IMG/VR virus record: IMGVR_UViG_3300048065_000294
Coordinates: 1 to 27,030 of that record
Direction: 5' to 3' (one strand)
Origin: a virus
Length of the DNA: 27,030 nucleotides
The notes beneath the pieces are model-generated. The model searched no databases, was not told where the DNA came from, and worked only from the letters and a program-made list of their open reading frames with translations. Of this stretch, positions 13,399 through 18,710 are shown piece after piece (the first letter of the stretch is position 1; each line of letters starts with the position of its first letter). Made by a program: the position numbers and the translations under genes.

Positions 13399-13603
13399 GT
13401 TTTCTCACCATTTTTTAGTAACAGGAAAATCCAAAATAAAACCTCGAAAGGGCTGATAGAAAGTAATTTGTAACGTTTAGCTGTTACAAATCAACATCAC
13501 CGTTACAGCTACAACCCTTACTCACCTTGACTTGTAACACTTGTAACGCTGTAACAGCAAATTTCAAAAAAAAATAAATATTTTTCAAAAATGGTGAGAA
13601 AAC
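13399..13603. repeat. 17-bp inverted repeat with a 171-base interior
   Basis: GTTTTCTCACCATTTTT at 13399-13415 is the exact reverse complement of 13587-13603. The left arm covers the ribosome binding site of the minus-strand small-terminase gene. Confidence 0.85.
13466..13555. repeat. TGTAAC repeat cluster (iteron-like)
   Basis: TGTAAC lies at 13469, 13533, 13542 and 13550, and its complement GTTACA at 13483 and 13502. ATTTGTAAC (13466-13474) forms an inverted pair with 13483-13491 around 8 bases, and ACTTGTAAC is repeated in tandem at 13530 and 13539. Confidence 0.8.
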
Positions 13604-13747
13604 ACTATAGGCCAAATTAGTCTCAAAAACTGCACTTTTTAATCCGAGTCTTTTTTTATCTTTTTTTATACAAAAACATTTGACCATCAATTAAATCCGT
13701 GCAACAGTCCCTTATAAGATAACTGACTATAGCATAGGAGCAAAGAT

Positions 13748-13915
13748 ATGCAACAGCACCGAGGTTCGAGGTCGGAGGTTCAAGAGCCGATCACTATTGG
13801 TTTACGCAAGCCGACACTAGGTGCGCGGATCTTGCACCTGAGTATCAACAATCGTGCTTGGTTGAAGGCTGCGATGTCTAAGCGAATTGCTTATGGGGGT
13901 AAGAAGAATGGATAA
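13748..13915 (+). CDS. 55-residue basic protein, first of the mini-gene operon
   Basis: An ATG at 13748 with TAGGAG seven bases upstream opens a 55-codon frame. The product is basic (Arg and Lys spread along it), has a Pro/Thr/Gly centre (PITIGLRKPTLGARI) and a helical end. No family is recognised. Its 5' part is coded by the dispersed word GAGGTTCGAGGTCGGAGGTT. It is the leader of the rightward mini-gene series and overlaps the next gene by 8 bases, which supports it being translated. Confidence 0.6.
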   Translation: MQQHRGSRSEVQEPITIGLRKPTLGARILHLSINNRAWLKAAMSKRIAYGGKKNG

Positions 13916-14099
13916 GTTTATCGAAGCTGAAGATGTTTTGTTTCGGCAGGTTTACGATGAGTTGTGTTCTAACCCGCCGCGTCCGCCAGTTAGTGCGGGC
14001 ATTGAAGATCAATATGATTATCAGGATTGGTTAGATTTCGAGGCTTTGCGTATTACAAACGAGCGGCTTGAAGCGGCAAATAAAATGGGGGCGGAGTAA
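13908..14099 (+). CDS. 63-residue acidic protein, unknown
   Basis: The ATG at 13908 overlaps the stop of the previous gene, with purine-rich GGGGGTAAGAAGA upstream. The 63-residue product is acidic and helical, with a Pro-rich hinge (NPPRPPVSAG) and a YDYQDWLDFEAL helix. No motif of known function is visible. Coupling on both sides (its TAA overlaps the next ATG) supports a real gene. Confidence 0.6.
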   Translation: MDKFIEAEDVLFRQVYDELCSNPPRPPVSAGIEDQYDYQDWLDFEALRITNERLEAANKMGAE

Positions 14100-14296
14100 T
14101 GTATCACGAGGATTTTGCAGATTATGTGGTGGGCGATGACAATCGTTTGCTGGATGTGAATGTTGAATGTCAGTTGGCATATCGTGCGCTGCGCGATGCT
14201 GAGTGGGATGGGATGGATACGACTGCGTTGGAGCGGCGGTATCGTTCATTGACTGACAAGCTTTTGATGGGGGTGACTTATGAGCCACGTTTCTGA
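14099..14296 (+). CDS. 65-residue acidic helical protein, unknown
   Basis: Translation starts at the ATG overlapping the previous stop, with GGCGGAG upstream. The 65 residues are rich in Asp, Glu and Arg and look helical (LAYRALRDAEWDG, then LERRYRSLTDKLL). No family is recognised. The 3' end overlaps the next gene by 17 bases. Confidence 0.6.
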   Translation: MYHEDFADYVVGDDNRLLDVNVECQLAYRALRDAEWDGMDTTALERRYRSLTDKLLMGVTYEPRF

Positions 14297-14489
14297 TTAC
14301 AGGTTCGAGAACCACGGTTCGATATTTTTGTGCCAGCCGTTGAATGCCGATGCCAAAGACAATCTGGATCAGGCTTGTGAAGGCACAGAGGATTTTCATA
14401 TTCGTTGGGGTGATGCGTTGGTCATTGACCATCGGTTTGCCAATGACATTGCGTTGCAGTTAAGAGATGAAGGGTGGGTAATAGAATGA
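14280..14489 (+). CDS. conserved short phage/plasmid protein (FENHGSI type)
   Basis: The 69-residue product has the outline of a widespread short mobile-element protein of unknown role: YRFENHGSIFLCQPL, a helix with ADAKDNLDQ, then WGDALVIDHRFANDIALQL and a final GWVIE strand. By eye this is a small alpha/beta fold. GGGGGTGA precedes the ATG. It overlaps genes on both sides. Because this type is common on phages and plasmids, a role in element-host interaction is plausible, but none is established that I know of. Confidence 0.7.
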   Translation: MSHVSDYRFENHGSIFLCQPLNADAKDNLDQACEGTEDFHIRWGDALVIDHRFANDIALQLRDEGWVIE

Positions 14490-14701
14490 AGATGTATGAT
14501 GTTGAGGTTGAGGCGGTGATCCGGAAAAAGATCCTTGTCACGGCGGAGTCCAGCGAAGAGGCAGAAGAGATGGCTCATAATCTTTTTAATGTGGACGCGG
14601 ATGGTTCTCCGGAGCGGTATGACCAACAGACCAAAACGATCAGGGTGGTGTGTGACGAGGATCGTCCTGAAAAGCCAGCTTGGGAAAAGGGGGATAAGTG
14701 A
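14486..14701 (+). CDS. DpnD/PcfM-like small protein
   Basis: I take the ATG at 14486, which overlaps the preceding TGA and has AGGGTGGG upstream. The 71-residue product opens with a strand-strand-helix unit (YDVEVEAVIRKKILVTAESSEEAEEMAHNLF) typical of DpnD/PcfM-type C-terminal domains, in which V.A.S.EEA leads the helix; the quoted unit is best described by its key part TAESSEEAEEMA. The rest is polar with a charged tail. The gene at 17250 encodes a second protein with the same unit. Function of this fold in phages is unknown. Confidence 0.65.
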   Translation: MKMYDVEVEAVIRKKILVTAESSEEAEEMAHNLFNVDADGSPERYDQQTKTIRVVCDEDRPEKPAWEKGDK

Positions 14702-15108
14702 TGAGTATTGATGCAGAAGTTCAAATGGGTTGCGCGGGTATGCCGACAATTCATCTGGTGTACGCACCAACGAAGGAAGAGTGGTTCGAGATTGCCGAAT
14801 GCATTTGGATTGGTGCGCTCGAGGGTGGCAGCAACCACTGGATCGAGTACGTCCACACTGGTGACAACGATCTGAAGTCTGGTAAGGAAATTGTCGAAAA
14901 GAATTTCGAGATCATTATGCACGTTGATGACGGTGAGCCGCAGCCCACACGTTGGTACAGGAATTCTTTTGATGTGATTGTCGATGGCATTGCATTGCTT
15001 GACGACCATCGCAGGGGCTTGGTGTTCAGCGACCTTGGTCAACTGGATGCCTATGATTATGACCTGATCATTCAACTAGGTACATTTGGTAAGGAGGTAT
15101 TTTGCTGA
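14701..15108 (+). CDS. conserved phage protein of 135 residues, unknown
   Basis: The ATG at 14701 overlaps the previous TGA and follows AAGGGGG. The product is mixed alpha/beta, with a WIGALEGGSNHWIEYVH centre, RWY, and an end resembling a signature I associate with many phage and plasmid proteins (FSDLGQLDAYDYDLIIQLGTFG, that is, a helix around D-x-D leading to a hydrophobic QLGTFGKEV). The pairing of a GG.NYW-like motif with such a C-terminus is common in mobile-element proteins of unknown function. This is the largest product of the mini-gene series. Confidence 0.7.
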   Translation: MSIDAEVQMGCAGMPTIHLVYAPTKEEWFEIAECIWIGALEGGSNHWIEYVHTGDNDLKSGKEIVEKNFEIIMHVDDGEPQPTRWYRNSFDVIVDGIALLDDHRRGLVFSDLGQLDAYDYDLIIQLGTFGKEVFC

Positions 15109-15437
15109 TGAAATATTATGTTGGAAACATAGACGAGCAGTATGGTGAGTTCGAGGTTGAGCAAACCATCTTGTTCGCAACCGCCGGTGATCCTGATAAA
15201 TTGATGGAAGAGATTGCCAAAGATTGGTATGGGCTAGATCACCACGACTCAGACGGTTTGCGGGAAGGTATGTACTGGAATGATGGTATGGCCTATGGGG
15301 CTGGTTATCACTACGAGGTGACCAAGGCCACCTATGATGAACTGAAAGACAAACGTGTCTTTACTGAGTTGTTTGCTGATGATGAACGCAAGTGGGACAG
15401 AACCCCCAAGGCTTTTGAGGAGGGCAGTGATGACTGA
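15108..15437 (+). CDS. 109-residue conserved phage-type protein, unknown
   Basis: A full AAGGAGGT lies nine bases before the ATG at 15108; the nearer TTG at 15102 is too close to that site. The acidic product starts with a strand (MKYYVGNI), followed by a VEQTILFATAG strand, a helix KLMEEIAKDWYG, and an aromatic, glycine-rich centre (MYWNDGMAYGAGYHYEVTK). Such small proteins occur on plasmids and phages without assigned function. It overlaps its neighbours by one and eight bases. Confidence 0.65.
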   Translation: MKYYVGNIDEQYGEFEVEQTILFATAGDPDKLMEEIAKDWYGLDHHDSDGLREGMYWNDGMAYGAGYHYEVTKATYDELKDKRVFTELFADDERKWDRTPKAFEEGSDD

Positions 15438-15573
15438 AGATGAGTTGTTCCGGCAAATCCGGATACTGGTCGCTGGCACTGATGTCACCTACAAACAGGT
15501 GGACAGTGATCTGGATGAAGAGGGTGACGTGACTATTTTCTTTTCTAACTTGGAGATAAAAAACGATGAGTAA
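15430..15573 (+). CDS. 47-residue acidic protein, unknown
   Basis: Taking the ATG at 15430, with GAGGAGGG upstream, gives a 47-residue product: an N-terminal helix (EDELFRQIRILVAG) and then two strands with acidic residues between them. Longer readings from further upstream would overlap the previous gene deeply and lack a ribosome site. Nothing is recognised. A highly acidic miniature protein may act as a DNA mimic, but that is conjecture. Confidence 0.55.
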   Translation: MTEDELFRQIRILVAGTDVTYKQVDSDLDEEGDVTIFFSNLEIKNDE

Positions 15574-15844
15574 TTTACCAGAAGGTTTTAACGGTTGGAC
15601 GTTGGATCAGAAGTCGAAGTATTGGGACAAGCAGCGTGATAAGGATCGTGCGTGTCGCCAGAAGGGCATCGACAAACTGTCGCAAGAGCAGCGCGATGCG
15701 GTGAAGGAAGCCTATGATGCAATCTCTACTGCAATGCAAAGCCTGCATGAATGTCAGGATTTGTGGATGTCTGATGTAAAAAATCTGGATGACAGCATGT
15801 GGCAGCTACGCCGTCAGTTTAATCTGGGGGGTAAAGATGACTGA
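15566..15844 (+). CDS. 92-residue helical protein, unknown
   Basis: TGGAGAT lies upstream of the ATG. The product is almost entirely helical and charged: a Trp/Lys-rich start (GWTLDQKSKYWDKQRDKDR), then LSQEQRDAVKEAYDAISTAMQ and a third helix with DDSMWQLRRQF, probably a three-helix bundle or coiled coil. No family is recognised. It overlaps the preceding gene by 8 and the next by 8 bases. Confidence 0.6.
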   Translation: MSNLPEGFNGWTLDQKSKYWDKQRDKDRACRQKGIDKLSQEQRDAVKEAYDAISTAMQSLHECQDLWMSDVKNLDDSMWQLRRQFNLGGKDD

Positions 15845-15980
15845 TCAAGAAGAGCCTTGGTGCGTCTGTGTGTACTGTCAAATCACCTACCATGTAGACG
15901 CAGACACAGATGGTGGTGACTGCCCTGACTGCGGTGAGTGGCACGGTGTTATACATGCAGGGGGCTGGTATGACGATTAA
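15837..15980 (+). CDS. 47-residue zinc-ribbon mini-protein
   Basis: The ATG at 15837 overlaps the previous stop region and gives 47 residues. CVYC (residues 11-14) and CPDC (29-32), each able to supply two ligands, sit on either side of a short beta hairpin, a minimal zinc ribbon; Cys9 is extra. The remainder is acidic with Trp and His near the end. Such ribbons bind DNA, RNA or proteins. It lies directly before a second zinc-ribbon gene, and no more specific role can be read from it. Confidence 0.6.
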   Translation: MTDQEEPWCVCVYCQITYHVDADTDGGDCPDCGEWHGVIHAGGWYDD

Positions 15981-16185
15981 ATGTGGTCACAAGTCCAGTC
16001 AGGTTTTGGACAGCAGACTAAAACACACACCCTATCTGGGCTGGCATAAGCATAGGCGCAGGCAGTGTGATGATTGTGGTGCTAAGTTTTCGACCAAAGA
16101 GGTCAGGTCTAATTTGTATGATCAACTGAAGAAAAACCAGCGGTGCGCTTTAACCAGCACCGCCGCCGATAGGAGGGCAAGATGA
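15970..16185 (+). CDS. NrdR-like zinc-ribbon protein (short)
   Basis: The product has 71 residues from the ATG at 15970. It resembles the N-terminal zinc ribbon of NrdR, the ribonucleotide reductase repressor: KCGHKSSQVLDSR, then HRRRQCDDCGAKFSTKEV. The first CxxC is reduced to a Cys and a His, while the second (C33, C36) is intact. The ATP-cone domain of NrdR is absent, so nucleotide sensing is not expected. Stand-alone ribbons of this type are found in phages. Possible roles are regulation of dNTP supply genes or simple nucleic acid binding. Confidence 0.65.
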   Translation: MTIKCGHKSSQVLDSRLKHTPYLGWHKHRRRQCDDCGAKFSTKEVRSNLYDQLKKNQRCALTSTAADRRAR

Positions 16186-16415
16186 CTAAATCATTTGTGT
16201 TAACCGCACTAAACACACATTCCTTTAAGCCGGAAGGCCAGATGTTTTTCACTGGCACATCATTCACAGTGTACAGTCAGGTGCGTAGGATCGGGAACAT
16301 CGAGCGTGAGGTCACGCGGATTCATGATGGTCACCACAACAACGGTGGCTGGTGGGTCGAAGGTTCGGTGTCCGAGGTCATGGAAACAATTATGAGGGGG
16401 CAAGACAATGGGTAA
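16182..16415 (+). CDS. 77-residue beta-rich protein, unknown
   Basis: AGGAGGG precedes the ATG at a short spacing. The product is predicted by eye to be mostly strands: FVLTALNTHSF, MFFTGTSFTVYSQVRRI, EREVTRIHDG, with a central HHNNGGWWVEG motif before a short helix. No membrane segment or cysteine is present. The family is not recognised. It overlaps the previous gene by 4 and the next by 8 bases. Confidence 0.6.
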   Translation: MTKSFVLTALNTHSFKPEGQMFFTGTSFTVYSQVRRIGNIEREVTRIHDGHHNNGGWWVEGSVSEVMETIMRGQDNG

Positions 16416-16575
16416 GGTCAAGGGCTTGATGATGCAGATGGAAGAAGATGCATGTTGGATGGCTAAAGAAGCTTGGATCTATTTGTATGGTGAGTCGTAT
16501 GAAAAGCTTTATGACGATGTTCATCGCAACATCAAGCAAGAGAACATGATGCAGGAGTATGACAATGCTGTCTGA
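16408..16575 (+). CDS. 55-residue helical protein, unknown
   Basis: The ATG at 16408 has GAGGGGG seven bases before it, and the frame runs 55 codons to TGA at 16573-16575. The product is one or two amphipathic helices rich in Met, Glu, Tyr and Trp (GLMMQMEEDACWMAKEAW, then ESYEKLYDDVHRNI). It looks like short phage proteins seen elsewhere but without a name. It overlaps both neighbouring genes, filling a gap that would otherwise be empty in a tightly packed operon. Confidence 0.6.
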   Translation: MGKVKGLMMQMEEDACWMAKEAWIYLYGESYEKLYDDVHRNIKQENMMQEYDNAV

Positions 16576-16768
16576 TAAGCAAGTGAAGGCTTTGCTTCAA
16601 GTACCTGAGATTGTGCCGCCCAAGCGGCGCAATCACACCAGAGGCGACATTCAAACGCCAGCCCAGATCGCCAACCGTAACAGGATAAGGATGAATATCC
16701 ATACCTCACTGTACGGCGGGAACCCGTACACATATAACCCAAAGAAGGGGGGCAACAATGCAAAGTGA
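16565..16768 (+). CDS. 67-residue basic protein, unknown
   Basis: I prefer the ATG at 16565, since CAGGAG sits at a proper distance from it and too near to the other ATG at 16559. The product is basic, with a helical start (DKQVKALLQ), a Pro/Lys/Arg segment (VPPKRRNHTRGD) and a Tyr/Asn/Gly-rich end (SLYGGNPYTYNPKKGG). A nucleic-acid-binding role would fit the charge, but no motif is recognised. Confidence 0.6.
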   Translation: MLSDKQVKALLQVPEIVPPKRRNHTRGDIQTPAQIANRNRIRMNIHTSLYGGNPYTYNPKKGGNNAK

Positions 16769-17045
16769 TGAAGTCATTCCGAACATATCTGATTTCTTGG
16801 TCGGCGCTAAGACTGCCGTCTATGAAGAGGAAAAGAGGGCGGGCTGTTTCCTTGTTACCTTTCGTGTGCAGTACACAAGAAGTTATAAGATCAGGGCAAA
16901 AACCAAGGGCATGGCAACCAGTATCGGTAGGAACAGAGCAAATCGGACACTGAAGAATTTAAGCACACATCACAAGATGCGGATCGAGCAGGTTGAATTG
17001 TTGCGGACAGTTAACATGACTCCAGTGCGGAAAAGGAATAAATAG
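16758..17045 (+). CDS. 95-residue basic protein, unknown
   Basis: A G-run five bases before the ATG at 16758 serves as ribosome site. The product has a neutral N-terminal third and a strongly basic remainder with two strands (CFLVTFRVQYTRSYKIRAK) and a helix (GRNRANRTLKNLS), ending PVRKRNK. This layout is compatible with RNA or DNA binding. No family is recognised. It overlaps the gene before by 11 bases and is separated by 2 bases from the one after. Confidence 0.6.
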   Translation: MQSDEVIPNISDFLVGAKTAVYEEEKRAGCFLVTFRVQYTRSYKIRAKTKGMATSIGRNRANRTLKNLSTHHKMRIEQVELLRTVNMTPVRKRNK

Positions 17046-17047
17046 TT

Positions 17048-17257
17048 ATGGGTTTCGAAGATGATCCAAGAGCCGAGGTCGAAGACACGACAGGCTATAT
17101 TCGCAAGCGGGAGACCGACTTGATTGCAACCAAGATGGGTGGTGCTTCATCCTTGAACCTTGGGCATGCGGCGATGACGAAATCGCAGCGCGAATACAAG
17201 CAAAAGATGGAAAAGATGAGTGTTCACAATCGGGAAGAGGGTGTAAAGAATGGCTGA
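17048..17257 (+). CDS. 69-residue charged protein, unknown
   Basis: The ATG at 17048 has AAGGAA upstream. The product is hydrophilic and helical (GYIRKRETDLIATKMGG, then SQREYKQKMEKMSVHNREEG) with an acidic start; no cysteines and no membrane segment. It overlaps the start of the DpnD/PcfM-like zinc-ribbon gene by 8 bases. No function can be suggested. Confidence 0.55.
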   Translation: MGFEDDPRAEVEDTTGYIRKRETDLIATKMGGASSLNLGHAAMTKSQREYKQKMEKMSVHNREEGVKNG

Positions 17258-17567
17258 TTATTTGATCAATGTTCGAGTCGAGGTCGAGCGTGAGGTTTGG
17301 GTTGAGGCGGACAGCCAAGACGAGGCCGAAGCCAAGGCGGCGACTGAGGTGGTTGCTTTGACCGGGGGTTATTATCCAGAAATTTTGTGGGTCGAGCGTC
17401 CGGACGCAGGTTCCAAGCCCTCGATACAAACAGGTGACGGCTCGATGCAGAAGCGGTTGGACGCAGGTCAATGCCCCAAGTGCGGCACTGCCCTGTCATA
17501 TCAGTTGGTTCCAGACACAGGCTGGCAGAATTGTAGCACCTGCGGGCTACAGGTATCACAGCAATAG
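17250..17567 (+). CDS. DpnD/PcfM-like domain joined to a zinc ribbon
   Basis: The 105-residue product has two parts. Residues 4-36 form the same strand-strand-helix unit as the protein at 14486 (VRVEVEREVWVEADSQDEA), typical of DpnD/PcfM-like domains. After a polar linker, residues 73-105 make a zinc ribbon with CPKC and CSTC pairs about 18 residues apart. The combination in one chain is not one I know. GAGGGTG lies upstream of the ATG. The two related genes in the cluster suggest a local duplication followed by ribbon gain, or independent capture. Confidence 0.65.
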   Translation: MADYLINVRVEVEREVWVEADSQDEAEAKAATEVVALTGGYYPEILWVERPDAGSKPSIQTGDGSMQKRLDAGQCPKCGTALSYQLVPDTGWQNCSTCGLQVSQQ

Positions 17568-17577
17568 ACAAACGATC

Positions 17578-17606
17578 TTGGCTTATGCTAGGGTTTATTT
17601 GATAAC
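17578..17606 (+). promoter_or_regulatory. weak promoter-like pair inside the mini-gene cluster
   Basis: TTGGCT (17578-17583) and GATAAC (17601-17606) are 17 bases apart in the only real gap of the mini-gene series. Each hexamer matches four of six consensus bases, so an internal promoter is possible but not certain. Confidence 0.25.
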
Positions 17607-17624
17607 ATGGAAGGTGATAAGATC

Positions 17625-17849
17625 ATGTGGGAATATATTATAATAACGTGTATGGTTACCCACTTTGGTGGTGAGCCTGTGAATAAATGCTTCTCGTCAG
17701 TGAGTGAAAAGAAATATCCTGACGTGCAGATCTGCAAGGCGGCGGCGAAGGCCGAAGACTTCAGAATTTATTACACGATGCGTGGCACCGATGCAGGCCT
17801 ACCTGTTATCAAGACTGTGTGTGGTGAAGTCAAAGACAAGAATGTGTAA
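17625..17849 (+). CDS. 74-residue protein with a hydrophobic start
   Basis: The ATG at 17625 is chosen because AAGGTGA lies eight bases upstream; an in-frame ATG at 17607 lacks a ribosome site. The product opens with a short hydrophobic stretch (YIIITCMVTHF), then a Cys/Ser-rich segment (VNKCFSSVSEKK) and a mixed alpha/beta rest with Cys at three more places. The opening could be a short membrane anchor or a poor signal peptide, which would point to an envelope location. No family is recognised. Confidence 0.55.
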   Translation: MWEYIIITCMVTHFGGEPVNKCFSSVSEKKYPDVQICKAAAKAEDFRIYYTMRGTDAGLPVIKTVCGEVKDKNV

Positions 17850-17860
17850 GGGGATTTGTA

Positions 17861-18052
17861 ATGGCTAACGAAACGAAACTAATGCCGAGTGAAGAAGAAA
17901 TCTGTGACGCTGTAGGCAAGGTCGAATGGTCTGATGCGGTGGCGATTGTTGAAGTCGAGATCGTCAACATCTGCGAACAGTACGCCAGAGATGGTGAGGG
18001 TGAAGTTGCACAGAAGATTGAGCAGGCATGGTTAAGAATACTTCGGGGGTAG
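17861..18052 (+). CDS. 63-residue acidic helical protein, unknown
   Basis: AAGGGGAT precedes the ATG at 17861. The product is acidic and helical (SEEEICDAVGKVEWSDAVAIVE, VNICEQYARDG, VAQKIEQAWLRIL in order, each shorter than a domain), suggesting a small helical bundle. No known family. It overlaps the next small gene by 25 bases. Confidence 0.55.
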   Translation: MANETKLMPSEEEICDAVGKVEWSDAVAIVEVEIVNICEQYARDGEGEVAQKIEQAWLRILRG

Positions 18053-18192
18053 ACAGCGTCATACGTTGGTATCTACAAAAGGAAGTGGAGTTCGCAGAAC
18101 GCGAGGACTTCCTTCAGTTGAACAGGTGTGTCGAGAACAGACAGTTTTACGAGGCACTGAAAACCAAGATAGAAAGAGATATCAATGACTGA
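18028..18192 (+). CDS. 54-residue helical protein, unknown
   Basis: The stretch between two mapped genes holds a 54-codon frame from ATG at 18028 to TGA at 18190-18192. The product is helical and charged (SVIRWYLQKEVEFAERED, then NRQFYEALKTKIERD). The ribosome site is weak (AGCAGG), so translation probably depends on coupling to the upstream gene, which it overlaps by 25 bases; it also overlaps the next ATG by 8. No function is recognised. Confidence 0.5.
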   Translation: MVKNTSGVDSVIRWYLQKEVEFAEREDFLQLNRCVENRQFYEALKTKIERDIND

Positions 18193-18409
18193 CAATGTTG
18201 TACAGTTTCACAAGGTCAAGCGAACAAGGGATCCAGTACCGGTGATCTGTGAGTTGGCTGGCGAGAACTTTAAAAACGTCATCATCATGGGCGAGAACCA
18301 CGATGGTGACATCCAGATGGTTACGACAGTCAGTGATCCAGCCGAAGTCTTATGGTACATGGAGGCTGCACGGTTCGGTATTATGACAGGGAACATGGAA
18401 GATGAATGA
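18185..18409 (+). CDS. 74-residue conserved phage-type protein, unknown
   Basis: AAGAGAT precedes the ATG at 18185. The product begins with a short strand (NVVQFHKV), a basic turn, then the pattern ENFKNVIIMGENHDGDIQMVTTVSDPAEVLWYMEAARF, described by its parts: a strand KNVIIMG, a strand IQMVTTV, and a helix AEVLWYMEAARF. This two-strand and one-helix pattern occurs in short phage proteins that I recall without a function. It overlaps the next gene by 8 bases. Confidence 0.6.
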   Translation: MTDNVVQFHKVKRTRDPVPVICELAGENFKNVIIMGENHDGDIQMVTTVSDPAEVLWYMEAARFGIMTGNMEDE

Positions 18410-18668
18410 TCCTGATGTAGACGACCTGCTTACGATCAGTGAGTTGTACACCAGCGGCGAGATCCACTTGGAAGAAGCAATGCTGGCGATGTCTAGCTAC
18501 ATGAGCGGTGATGATGCGTTCACGCTGCTGACCAGCTTGACCAGAGACAATGTGATCAAGTTCCCAGAACCAAGGTTCGAGGACGTAGAAGTGTTAACCG
18601 AAAATGAGTTAACCGATGACGTGACGTTTACGTTTACACCGGAGTTTGATTTAGACGATCCAGCATAA
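18402..18668 (+). CDS. 88-residue very acidic protein, last of the mini-gene series
   Basis: The product carries a long run of Asp and Glu, with helices at 5-35 (DDLLTISELYTSGEIHLEE) and a strongly acidic, Thr/Phe-rich C-terminal third (NELTDDVTFTFTPEFDLDD). Such acidity and small size resemble DNA-mimic inhibitors used by phages against host enzymes, which is only a possibility. The ATG lies eight bases inside the preceding gene. A bulged hairpin begins at its stop codon, just before the helicase gene. Confidence 0.6.
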   Translation: MNDPDVDDLLTISELYTSGEIHLEEAMLAMSSYMSGDDAFTLLTSLTRDNVIKFPEPRFEDVEVLTENELTDDVTFTFTPEFDLDDPA

Positions 18669-18700
18669 CGGTGTACAAGTAGGGGCTTGACTTACACCGT
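18668..18700 (+). promoter_or_regulatory. bulged hairpin directly upstream of the helicase ribosome site
   Basis: ACGGTGTA plus CAAG (18668-18679) pairs with CTTG plus TACACCGT (18686-18700) around loop TAGGGG, with a three-base bulge ACT. The GGAGG of the helicase gene starts at the next base, 18701. It could tune translation or protect a processed RNA end. Confidence 0.5.
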
Positions 18701-18710
18701 GGAGGAAATC

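Larger units (their letters stand above)
13395..13747. other. gene-free control region: candidate origin or packaging site
   Basis: This 353-base stretch is the longest without a credible gene. It contains a 17-bp inverted repeat (13399-13415 and 13587-13603), six copies of TGTAAC or its complement between them, an AT-rich tract (13556-13590), tandem T-rich decamers at 13651-13670 and a promoter-like end. The layout resembles iteron-type origins, and the nearness to the small terminase gene also fits a packaging recognition site. Confidence 0.6.

Noticed and set aside
13530-13555. Short tandem repeats as the start of a CRISPR array
   Set aside because: Units are 8-9 bases with no spacers of regular length, so they do not form a CRISPR array.
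13484-13690. 68-codon minus-strand frame in the control region
   Set aside because: It spans the TGTAAC repeats and T-rich tracts, has a Lys/Phe-rich low-complexity product and no ribosome site, so it is best seen as noncoding.
14293-14318. GGTTCGAG and GGTTCGAT words resembling a tRNA T-arm
   Set aside because: No acceptor stem, D-arm or anticodon arm can be built around them here or at the other GGTTCGA words, so no tRNA gene is called.
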